This document shows, in pieces, positions 1 to 6,679 of a stretch of 11,752 nucleotides of DNA (its first letter is position 1; each line of letters starts with the position of its first letter). Position numbers and translations under genes: made by a program. This DNA comes from Proteiniphilum sp. UBA5267 (GTDB taxonomy: Bacteria > Bacteroidota > Bacteroidia > Bacteroidales > Dysgonomonadaceae). Where the stretch lies: contig DHTF01000048.1 of assembly GCA_002411515.1 (NCBI GenBank), positions 3,677 to 15,428 of the forward strand. Reading direction: 5' to 3'. The notes below the pieces were generated by a model, which did no database searches, was not told the DNA's origin, and saw only the letters and a program-made list of their open reading frames with translations.

Positions 1-321
1 GGTCTGCTCACGGCTATTCTCTCTCCGTTGGTAAACAACCTGTTATTCGGTATGCCTCCCATGGCACTACTGCCGGCCATAATTATCAAGTCGGCTATCC
101 TGGCTGTAGCTGCAGCCATGGCAGCCAAACATTTTGGGAAAGTATCGCTGGTAGGGATCCTGCTGGCTATCTTGGCCTATCAGGTTGTCGGTACTGGCAT
201 TGAATGGGCAATGACCCAAAACTTCCTGGTCGCAGTACAGGATTTCCGTATCGGCCTGCCAGGCATGCTGATCCAGCTTGTGGGCGGTTATTTTGTGCTG
301 AGAGCACTGTCCAAAGTGTGA
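1..321 (+). CDS. ECF transporter S component-like membrane protein (5' truncated by window edge)
   Basis: The reading frame is open from base 1, so the gene begins before the window; 106 C-terminal residues are visible, ending at TGA 319-321. They are almost wholly hydrophobic, with about three membrane segments: around LLPAIIIKSAILAVAAAMAA, VGILLAILAYQVVGTGI, and the C-terminal GMLIQLVGGYFVLRAL. The SPLVNNLLFGMPPMALLP stretch before the first of these resembles the 'SPL..LL.GMPP.P' motif that I associate with substrate-binding (S) components of energy-coupling-factor vitamin transporters; that assignment is from memory of the family. Such proteins sit in the inner membrane and bind a vitamin or base-like substrate. 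The phosphoribosyltransferase gene starts 46 bp downstream with no visible terminator or promoter between, so co-transcription is likely. It could instead be another small integral membrane protein. The TTG at 28 is not a credible start because the frame continues upstream. Confidence 0.6.
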   Translation, partial: GLLTAILSPLVNNLLFGMPPMALLPAIIIKSAILAVAAAMAAKHFGKVSLVGILLAILAYQVVGTGIEWAMTQNFLVAVQDFRIGLPGMLIQLVGGYFVLRALSKV

Positions 322-367
322 ACTGCACATCTGAAGTGAATGCCCTTGGGTTACTATCGTATTAAAA

Positions 368-769
368 ATGGTCAAAGAAAAAACATTCGATGAGGTGATG
401 CAACGGTTTCGGGAGATCGAATTCCTGGAAACCTTCGACATGATTGTCGCCATCGCCAATGGGGGCATTATTCCGGCTGCAATCATCAATCAACGGTTAA
501 ACATAGAGATACAACTTTTAAAGATAAACTTGCGCGATCCGCTTCAGAAGCCAAAGTACGACACACCGAAGCTGATTTCACCGGTCGACTTCGATTATCG
601 GGACAAAACCATTCTGTTGGTGGAAGATCGCGTAAAAACAGGGGCGACTGTACAATTCGCCATCGGTCTTTTACAGGGTGCAAAGCAAATTAAAACCTTC
701 GCCGTGAATGGCAAAGCCGATTATTCGCTGTACGACGAAACTTGTTTTAAATTTCCCTGGATCATATGA
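368..769 (+). CDS. Type I phosphoribosyltransferase (PRTase)
   Basis: A 133-residue cytoplasmic protein with the type I PRTase signature. Residues 82-94 read ILLVEDRVKTGAT: a hydrophobic strand, the acidic pair E86/D87, and the TGAT loop that binds the 5-phosphate of PRPP. Residues 26-37 (IVAIANGGIIPA) match the pyrophosphate loop, normally 'IxRGGxxPA'; here Asn replaces the usual Arg. The C-terminal end FKFPWII recalls the 'FPWE' ending of Gpt-like xanthine/guanine PRTases. The usual reaction is transfer of ribose-5-phosphate from PRPP to a base. The acceptor cannot be told from sequence. At 133 residues it is shorter than typical purine PRTases (about 150-180), so it may have a small hood domain or a non-standard acceptor. 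The stop (TGA 767-769) overlaps the next ATG (766-768) as ATGA, which suggests translational coupling to the TonB-dependent receptor. Confidence 0.85.
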   Translation: MVKEKTFDEVMQRFREIEFLETFDMIVAIANGGIIPAAIINQRLNIEIQLLKINLRDPLQKPKYDTPKLISPVDFDYRDKTILLVEDRVKTGATVQFAIGLLQGAKQIKTFAVNGKADYSLYDETCFKFPWII

Positions 770-2655
770 ATAGATGCCTATTTCTTCTGGTTTTGTGCTT
801 CCTGGCTGACATTCCTTTGTCAGCGGAAAGCAGAGAACCTGCGGAAAGCAATGATACCATCCGGCTCGATGAGGTGGTTGTGACTGGCACCATGCCGAAA
901 GTAAACCTCCGAAACGTGCCAATGAGCATCACTGTGATCTCCGAAGAAAGAATTGCAGAGAGGATGCAACCATCTCTCCTTCCACTACTTACTGAAGAGG
1001 TACCAGGACTCTTTATCTCACAACGGGGCGTGATGGGATACGGCGTTGCTAACGGTGCTGCCGGAGGAATGAGCATACGTGGCATTGGAGGCGCACCCAC
1101 TGCAGGGGTGCTGGTACTGATCGACGGCCATCCGCAGTACATGGGTTTGATGGGACATCCCCTGGCCGACAGCTACCAGTCGATGATGACCGAACGGGTG
1201 GAGGTGGTACGGGGTCCTGCATCTGTTCTTTACGGTTCAAATGCTATGGGCGGCGTAATCAACATCATCACAAAAAAACAGAAAACTGACGGCAGCCATC
1301 AGTCGGCACAACTTTCCTATGGAAGCTACAATACGCTGAGTGCGGAAGTTTCAACTGGATTTAGAAAGAAACAATTTCATGTAAACGGAAACCTGGGCTA
1401 TAACCACTCCGACGGACACCGTGAGAATATGGAATTTGAACAGTTCAATGGATACGCCAAAGCGGGATACGACCTTAGCACAAACTGGCGTAGCTTTGTG
1501 GATGTGAATCTGTCGAAAACAGTGAGCTCAAATCCCGGAACTGTTTCAAACCCAATGATCGATAACGATGCCGATATTTTGCGTGGCATGGCCTCTGCGG
1601 TACTGGAAAATGAGTATACCCACACATCGGGAGCCATGAAGTTTTTCTACAATTTTGGCTCACACGAGATTAACGATGGGATATCGGTTCTTTCATCCGC
1701 TTTACCGCCTGTATATCGGTTTCGATCTGAAGATCAAATGTTGGGGTTTTCAGCCTACCAGTCTTACTCTTTCTTCGAAGGGAACAAAACGACTGCCGGA
1801 TTCGATTTTCAACGTTTTGGCGGTAAAGCTTGGAACAGGTTTCCCAATGAAGAGGATAACGTGAATCTGGCCGATGTACATCTCAGCAATGTGGCAGGTT
1901 ATCTGAATCTGCAACAGAGTGTGCTGGATGATCGGCTCACCATGAATGCTGGTGTACGGCTTGATCACCACGAAACAAACGGATCGGAATGGATTCCGCA
2001 GCTGGGGCTCAGCTTCACGCCTACTGCAACCACCTCAATAAAGGCCATTGCTAGCAAAGGGTTCCGAAATCCTACCATTCGAGAAATGTATATGTTTCCC
2101 CCCCAGAATGCTGAACTGAAGCCGGAGCGATTGATGAACTACGAAATATCGCTACTTCAATCATTACCGGAGGCAAGGGTAAGCTTTGGCTTGAACCTCT
2201 TCTATATCAAAGGAGACAACATGATCCGGCAACCACAACCCAATGTGGGCAAATGGGAAAACACCGGCAAGGTGGAGAACAAAGGATTTGAGCTTTCAGC
2301 GAACTACCTGGCAACGGACCATCTCCGCTTCTCGGCAAACTACAGCCTGCTGGATATGACCTATAAAATAGCAGGAGCTCCAGAACATAAACTCTACGTA
2401 GGTGGAGATCATTCCATGGGACGCTGGAATCTTTCAACCGGCCTGCAATATCTGGGAGTTCTCTACACGAAGGTAAACCCTGAGCCTGAAAAAGAAAATG
2501 TCCTGTTGTGGAATGCACGCATCAATTACAAAGCACTCAACTGGCTAAACCTCTTTTTAAGGGGAGAGAACCTTCTCAACCAGGATTATGAGATCAATGC
2601 CGGATACCCAATGCCCGGCGCCACCGTTTTCGGCGGATTACGGATAAATATTTGA
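766..2655 (+). CDS. TonB-dependent outer-membrane receptor
   Basis: A 629-residue outer-membrane receptor that takes up a scarce ligand using TonB/ExbBD energy. Residues 1-20 form a Sec signal peptide with likely cleavage at LSA/ES. A TonB box-like stretch, DEVVVTGT, sits at 35-42. The plug domain covers about 45-170 and has the family hallmarks SIRGIGG (103-109), VLVLIDGHP (115-123), ERVEVVRGPASVLYGSNAMGG (143-163) and INIIT. The rest is a beta-barrel ending in GLRINI. There is no N-terminal carboxypeptidase-like domain and no adjacent SusD-like gene, so this resembles a BtuB/FepA-type vitamin or metal-chelate receptor rather than a SusC glycan importer. The start is fixed by the signal peptide and by the ATGA overlap with the phosphoribosyltransferase. 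The ligand is unknown; its neighbours hint at a base-like or cofactor-like compound. Confidence 0.93.
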   Translation: MNRCLFLLVLCFLADIPLSAESREPAESNDTIRLDEVVVTGTMPKVNLRNVPMSITVISEERIAERMQPSLLPLLTEEVPGLFISQRGVMGYGVANGAAGGMSIRGIGGAPTAGVLVLIDGHPQYMGLMGHPLADSYQSMMTERVEVVRGPASVLYGSNAMGGVINIITKKQKTDGSHQSAQLSYGSYNTLSAEVSTGFRKKQFHVNGNLGYNHSDGHRENMEFEQFNGYAKAGYDLSTNWRSFVDVNLSKTVSSNPGTVSNPMIDNDADILRGMASAVLENEYTHTSGAMKFFYNFGSHEINDGISVLSSALPPVYRFRSEDQMLGFSAYQSYSFFEGNKTTAGFDFQRFGGKAWNRFPNEEDNVNLADVHLSNVAGYLNLQQSVLDDRLTMNAGVRLDHHETNGSEWIPQLGLSFTPTATTSIKAIASKGFRNPTIREMYMFPPQNAELKPERLMNYEISLLQSLPEARVSFGLNLFYIKGDNMIRQPQPNVGKWENTGKVENKGFELSANYLATDHLRFSANYSLLDMTYKIAGAPEHKLYVGGDHSMGRWNLSTGLQYLGVLYTKVNPEPEKENVLLWNARINYKALNWLNLFLRGENLLNQDYEINAGYPMPGATVFGGLRINI

Positions 2656-2710
2656 ATATAGTCTGTAGCTATTCTGCCCATACCAATCGGTACGACGCAG
2701 AAAATCAATA

Positions 2711-2718
2711 TAAGTTTG
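2711..2718 (+). promoter_or_regulatory. Possible Bacteroidota -7 box upstream of the DUF362 gene
   Basis: TAAGTTTG matches the Bacteroidota -7 consensus TAnnTTTG exactly and lies 51 bp before the DUF362 start in the 114-bp gap after the receptor gene. I see no good TTTG -33 element at the expected spacing (TCGG at 2687-2690 would be the closest in position). It may be a weak, activator-dependent or chance match. Confidence 0.4.
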
Positions 2719-2769
2719 AGATAAACAGAACCAACCACTGGAAAATCAATAAAACAAAAATTCAACCAT

Positions 2770-3711
2770 ATGGACAGACGAAATTTTTTACGGGCGATAG
2801 CCCTCACCGGAGCAGCCATCACCACCATCAAGGAGGCAGACGCAATGAGCTTGCTCTCCCAGTCGTTTGAGACTACCCAGGCTGCGTCGAAATATGACCT
2901 GGTCGCAGTAATGGGAGGCGAACCGGAAGCGATGTTCCGAAAGGCTATCGCTGAAATGGGAGGAATGAAAGCCTTCATCAGCAAAGGCGACAAAGTATGT
3001 GTAAAACCCAACATCGGATGGGATCAGCCTGTTGAAATGGCTGCCAACACAAATCCGAAACTGGTAGCAGAGATCATCAAACAATGTTTCGATGCCGGCG
3101 CATCGGAAGTAACCGTTTTTGATCACACCTGCGACGACTGGCGCAAATCATACAGCAACAGTGGCATCGAGGAGGCGGCCAAAAAGGCGGGTGCAAAAGT
3201 GGTGCCGGCACACCAGGAATCTTATTATAAATCTGTTTCCATCCCTAATGGGAAAAGCTTGAAAAGTGCAAAAATTCATCAGGCCATCGTGGACAGCGAC
3301 AAATGGATCAACGTGCCCATATTGAAAAATCACGGGGGTGCACAGCTGACCATCTCCATGAAAAATTACATGGGCATTGTATGGGACAGGGGCTTTTTTC
3401 ATGCCAACGACCTGCAACAGTGTATCGCCGACGTGTGTACCTATGCCAAACGCCCTGTGCTAAATGTGGTGGATGCCTACCGACTGATGAAAACCAGCGG
3501 CCCCAGGGGAAAATCACTCTCCGATGTGGTGCTATCCAAAGGACTTTTCCTATCGCAAGATATCATAGCTGCCGATACCGCCGCAGCCAACTTCTTCAAC
3601 CAGGCACGTGAGATGCCACTTGAAAAAGTGACTCACATCTCCAAGGGCCAGGAACTGGGAGTAGGCACAATGGACCTCGGGAGCCTGAATATAAAGCGGT
3701 TGCGAATATAG
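2770..3711 (+). CDS. DUF362 domain-containing protein with Tat-type signal
   Basis: A 313-residue protein of the DUF362 family, whose biochemical role is not established to my knowledge. The N-terminus MDRRNFLRAIALTGAA carries the twin-arginine motif RRNFLR before a short hydrophobic stretch, so Tat export as a folded, possibly cofactor-bearing protein is likely. The start is set by this signal. Family landmarks are VCVKPNIGWD (76-85), DHTCDDWRKS (118-127), NVPILKNHGG (181-190), SMKNYMGIVW (196-205) and DAYRLMKTSGPRG (235-247). Many DUF362 proteins carry a ferredoxin-like Cys-rich domain at the C-terminus; this one ends without it and has only a few scattered cysteines. The polyferredoxin gene 23 bp downstream may supply that function. 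The two genes look like one transcription unit, probably from the -7-like box at 2711 or by read-through from the receptor gene. Confidence 0.85.
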   Translation: MDRRNFLRAIALTGAAITTIKEADAMSLLSQSFETTQAASKYDLVAVMGGEPEAMFRKAIAEMGGMKAFISKGDKVCVKPNIGWDQPVEMAANTNPKLVAEIIKQCFDAGASEVTVFDHTCDDWRKSYSNSGIEEAAKKAGAKVVPAHQESYYKSVSIPNGKSLKSAKIHQAIVDSDKWINVPILKNHGGAQLTISMKNYMGIVWDRGFFHANDLQQCIADVCTYAKRPVLNVVDAYRLMKTSGPRGKSLSDVVLSKGLFLSQDIIAADTAAANFFNQAREMPLEKVTHISKGQELGVGTMDLGSLNIKRLRI

Positions 3712-3734
3712 ATCTCTGAAGAAACAATCATATC

Positions 3735-5339
3735 ATGTTAAAGAAAATCCGTGTTATCCTGTCTCTTCTGCTATTTTCCCTGATCACCCTTTATTTTCTC
3801 GACTTCAGGGATTTTCTTCCGGAAAGTTTCAGCTTTTTGGCAAAGATACAGTTTATACCCGCGCTGCTAGCAGTCAACATACTGATACTTACATCGCTGC
3901 TAATACTTACATCGCTTTTTGGCAGGGTGTATTGCTCATCTATCTGTCCGATGGGTGTTTATCAGGATATTGTTGGCTGGTTATCCAAAAAAATCACCCG
4001 CAAAAAGAAGTACACCTACAGCAAAGCTAAAAGCATTCTTCGTTGGAGTGTCCTGGCTGCCACTATTGTGGCATTCATTTTTGGATTTGCCTTTCTGGTG
4101 GGTCTGCTCGATCCCTACGGAGCTTACGGGAGAATGGTCACCCATCTGTTGCGTCCGGCTTATCTCGCAGGAAACAATTTATTGGAAACAATTTTTACCT
4201 CCTTCAACAACTACACGTTTTACAAGGTAAGCATCTACTCGTTAAGTATTTTCTCGTCGGTGATTGCCCTTATTACGCTGGTTGTGATCGCTTATCTGGC
4301 CTGGCGCAACGGTAGAACCTGGTGCAACACAATTTGTCCTGTGGGTACCACACTCGGTTTTTTTAGCAAATATGCATTATTTAAAATACAGTTTGTAGAT
4401 GACAAATGCAATATGTGCGGCCTATGTTCCATGAAATGTAAGGCCTCCTGCATCGACTCCATAAATAAACAAATCGATCACAGTCGCTGCGTCACCTGCT
4501 TTAACTGCATCGAAAGTTGCCACCGCGATGCAATGAAATATCAGTTTGTCAGTCCATTGAAAAAGAGGACAGTTCAAACTGCAGCGACTCACAAATACCA
4601 GCCTGAAGGGAAAAAGGGAAAATCGGAAATTTCAGAGATAACAGAAAATCCGCTCACAACGACTAAACAGGTAGATGAGTCCAAACGCCGTTTTCTATCG
4701 GCGTCGCTGATTACCGGTCTGGCTGCAGGGAACCTGATCGCACAGGAAGTTTCTAACGGGATTCTCCAGAAAAAAGAACCCAAAAGACAGGCGCCTATCG
4801 CTCCTCCGGGGGCTATATCTTTCGATCATCTGCGGGAGAAATGTATCTCCTGCCATCTTTGCGTGAGCAAATGCCCCAGCCACGTGATCAAGCCTGCATT
4901 TCTGGAATATGGCCTGGGTGGTATCATGCAACCAAAACTCTTTTTCGATCGTGGGTTTTGCAATTACGACTGCACCTTCTGTGGCGATGTTTGCCCCACA
5001 GGAGCGATACTCCCGCTGACAAAAGAAGAAAAAAATCACACCCAAATGGGGAAGGTGAAGTTTATCATGGAGAACTGCATCGTCTATTACGATGAGACCA
5101 GTTGCGGAGCCTGCTCGGAGCACTGCCCCACCCAGGCTGTCCGCATGGTTCCTTACAAGGGAGTACTCACCATTCCAGAAACCGACACCTCCATCTGTGT
5201 GGGTTGCGGCGGATGTGAATATGTTTGTCCTGCCATACCCTTTAAAGCCATTTACGTGGAAGGATTGACAACACAAAATATCGTTGAAATTAAAAAAGAA
5301 AAAGTGGAAGAGACCGTAATAGATGATTTCGGATTCTAA
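3735..5339 (+). CDS. NapH-NapG-like fusion: membrane polyferredoxin with internal Tat-like segment
   Basis: A 534-residue inner-membrane iron-sulfur protein. The first half is NapH-like: membrane segments near 7-23, 41-62, 102-125 and 167-190; two CxxxCP motifs (C67/C71 and C197/C201); and two 4Fe-4S motifs (C225, 228, 231, 235 and C252, 255, 258, 262). A charged linker follows, then KRRFLSASLITGLAAGNLIA (317-336), a twin-arginine-like hydrophobic segment. The second half is NapG-like, with four cluster motifs: C370/373/376/380; C409/413/416/420; C448 with C457/460/464; and C488/491/494/498. In Nap systems NapH is membrane-bound and NapG is a Tat-exported ferredoxin that passes quinol electrons to a periplasmic enzyme; here one chain appears to hold both. 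No nap catalytic gene is present. The DUF362 gene lies 23 bp upstream and may be its partner. An 18-bp direct tandem repeat lies within the second membrane segment. Confidence 0.9.
   Translation: MLKKIRVILSLLLFSLITLYFLDFRDFLPESFSFLAKIQFIPALLAVNILILTSLLILTSLFGRVYCSSICPMGVYQDIVGWLSKKITRKKKYTYSKAKSILRWSVLAATIVAFIFGFAFLVGLLDPYGAYGRMVTHLLRPAYLAGNNLLETIFTSFNNYTFYKVSIYSLSIFSSVIALITLVVIAYLAWRNGRTWCNTICPVGTTLGFFSKYALFKIQFVDDKCNMCGLCSMKCKASCIDSINKQIDHSRCVTCFNCIESCHRDAMKYQFVSPLKKRTVQTAATHKYQPEGKKGKSEISEITENPLTTTKQVDESKRRFLSASLITGLAAGNLIAQEVSNGILQKKEPKRQAPIAPPGAISFDHLREKCISCHLCVSKCPSHVIKPAFLEYGLGGIMQPKLFFDRGFCNYDCTFCGDVCPTGAILPLTKEEKNHTQMGKVKFIMENCIVYYDETSCGACSEHCPTQAVRMVPYKGVLTIPETDTSICVGCGGCEYVCPAIPFKAIYVEGLTTQNIVEIKKEKVEETVIDDFGF
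3882..3917 (+). repeat. In-frame 18-bp tandem duplication inside the polyferredoxin gene
   Basis: Two adjacent 18-bp units, 3882-3899 and 3900-3917, differ at only two positions. They share the 14-base core ATACTTACATCGCT and are preserved to the nucleotide level. Each encodes LILTSL, giving LILTSLLILTSL (residues 50-61) in the second transmembrane segment. This looks like replication slippage that lengthened a membrane helix by six residues. Confidence 0.8.
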
Positions 5340-5353
5340 TTAACACATTGAAT

Positions 5354-5373
5354 ATCTGTTTGAAAGCACAGAT
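5354..5373. repeat. Short inverted repeat upstream of the AraC-type regulator
   Basis: ATCTGT (5354-5359) and ACAGAT (5368-5373) are perfect inverted 6-mers separated by 8 bases, in the 67-bp gap between the polyferredoxin gene and the regulator gene. It could be an operator or a weak hairpin; there is no following T-run, so it is not an intrinsic terminator. The arms are short enough to occur by chance. Confidence 0.3.
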
Positions 5374-5406
5374 TAAGGTGAATATGAAGAAAACACATAG
5401 ACAGAA

Positions 5407-6576
5407 ATGATACAAAATATTTTTTCCTGGCTGCCTTTTTTTGTTTGTTTGTTTTGGCTGATCTTGTTTATTATACAATATAAACATGTGGATCCGGCGA
5501 AAAAATTTTTCACTTACTTTCTGCTGGTATGTACCCTTCTTTATTTTTCTCACGCACTCTATTTTCATCGGTATATTTATTATTACAGTCTGATTGAGAG
5601 TTTCTACACCTTCTGCTCCTTGGCTGTTTATCCGCTCTACTATCTCTATATTTGCAAACTAACCAGCATTAAACAGTTTAGCCTGAAGAGTTACTGGGTT
5701 CTCCTGCCAGCACTGATCATCGGCGTGTTATCTGTGATTTTCTATGGCATGATGAATGAAGCGGAGCGAATCAGTTTTGTAGAATACCATTTTTTCCAGA
5801 AAACTGATGGCTCCATTTTTTCCTCCTTTGCCGAACAGGCTCAGGAGATCCGGATTAGTGTCACCAAGATACTTTTTATCCTGCAGCTGCTCCCTGTTGC
5901 CTTTTATGGGTATCAAAAACTGTCCCAGTTCAACCGGTCGGTTTCCAATTATTATGCCGACACCGAAAACAGGACCATGGCTCCCGTGCAAAAACTACTG
6001 TTAGTTTTTATACTGTTCGCTATCTTTTCGGGCACTGCCAACCTGCTGGGAAGAGAGTTCTTTATCCGCGAATCGTGGCTACTGGTGATCCCTTCACTCA
6101 TTTTTGGAAGCATGCTGTTTTTGGTCAGCTACATTGCTTATACCCAACAATTCACCGCAACAGACTTCTGTAAGGATGCTGCTGATAATATATGCAGAGA
6201 TGAAACCGAAGCAGAGACAACCAGCAATCAAGACTCAATTATCCTTAGCAGGCGTTTGAAGCAACTGATGGAAGAAGAACAGCTCTTCAGGCAGAAAGAT
6301 TTGCACATTACCGATATTGCCATTCACCTGGGCAGCAACAGAACCTATGTTTCAAATTACATTAACCAGGAACTGGGATTGTCTTTTTCTGATTACATCA
6401 ACCAATATCGCATAGGTTACGCACAAAACATGATGACCGACTCAGCATCTGCTTTCTCCATGCTGGAAATCAGTGAACAATCGGGTTTTGCCAACGAAGT
6501 ATCCTTCTACCGGAACTTCAAGAAAATTACCGGTACCACACCCAATCGGTGGCTTCGCCAACATGCTTCAAAATAA
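5407..6576 (+). CDS. Membrane-anchored AraC-family transcriptional regulator
   Basis: A 389-residue regulator. Residues 1-245 hold about seven hydrophobic segments (near 6-23, 34-52, 66-84, 95-113, 152-168, 195-213, 225-245), followed by an acidic linker (about 252-275). The AraC/XylS DNA-binding domain is at about 283-386: the first helix-turn-helix is LHITDIAIHLGSNRTYVSNY (299-318), and the second covers SMLEISEQSGFANEVSFYRN (351-370), followed by the conserved FKKITGTTPNRW ending. Multi-TM AraC hybrids of this kind are common in Bacteroidota; they are thought to sense a membrane or periplasmic signal while bound to DNA at the inner membrane, but few have known ligands. It follows the polyferredoxin gene by 67 bp without an obvious terminator, so it may regulate the DUF362/polyferredoxin unit or the downstream lipoprotein gene. 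The target is inferred from position only. Confidence 0.9.
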   Translation: MIQNIFSWLPFFVCLFWLILFIIQYKHVDPAKKFFTYFLLVCTLLYFSHALYFHRYIYYYSLIESFYTFCSLAVYPLYYLYICKLTSIKQFSLKSYWVLLPALIIGVLSVIFYGMMNEAERISFVEYHFFQKTDGSIFSSFAEQAQEIRISVTKILFILQLLPVAFYGYQKLSQFNRSVSNYYADTENRTMAPVQKLLLVFILFAIFSGTANLLGREFFIRESWLLVIPSLIFGSMLFLVSYIAYTQQFTATDFCKDAADNICRDETEAETTSNQDSIILSRRLKQLMEEEQLFRQKDLHITDIAIHLGSNRTYVSNYINQELGLSFSDYINQYRIGYAQNMMTDSASAFSMLEISEQSGFANEVSFYRNFKKITGTTPNRWLRQHASK

Positions 6577-6679
6577 CATTGTCCTTTTTTTTACGATTTG
6601 TTATTCTTTTTTGTTCATTTTTCAGTGTGGTCATTGAATAAATTTCTTTTCTTGCAAAGGAAAACAAAATAATCATACT

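Noticed and set aside
2681..2692. TACC-AATC-GGTA mini-hairpin between the receptor and DUF362 genes
   Set aside because: The 4-bp stem is too short to call a functional element and has no T-run.
2652..2870. Frame with a HRSSHHHHQGG run that looks like a metal-binding peptide
   Set aside because: The His run comes from reading the start of the DUF362 gene (CACC-rich codons for ITTI) in another frame; the Tat-signal frame is the real one.
4695..5276. 193-codon open frame on the minus strand inside the polyferredoxin gene
   Set aside because: It is antisense to the six-cluster Cys-rich region, which is clearly coding on the + strand, and its protein has no recognisable domain.
3735..5339. Assignment as part of a periplasmic nitrate reductase (nap) operon
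   Set aside because: The homology is to NapH and NapG types only; no NapA, NapB or NapD is visible and the neighbours are a DUF362 gene and an AraC-type regulator.
6577..6679. T-rich gap before the lipoprotein gene, with TAAATTTC and TACGATTTG resembling -7 boxes
   Set aside because: Each departs from TAnnTTTG and the nearest TTTG upstream of TAAATTTC leaves a spacer of about 25 bases. A promoter is expected here, but I cannot place it. No hairpin precedes the T-runs, so it is not a clear terminator either.
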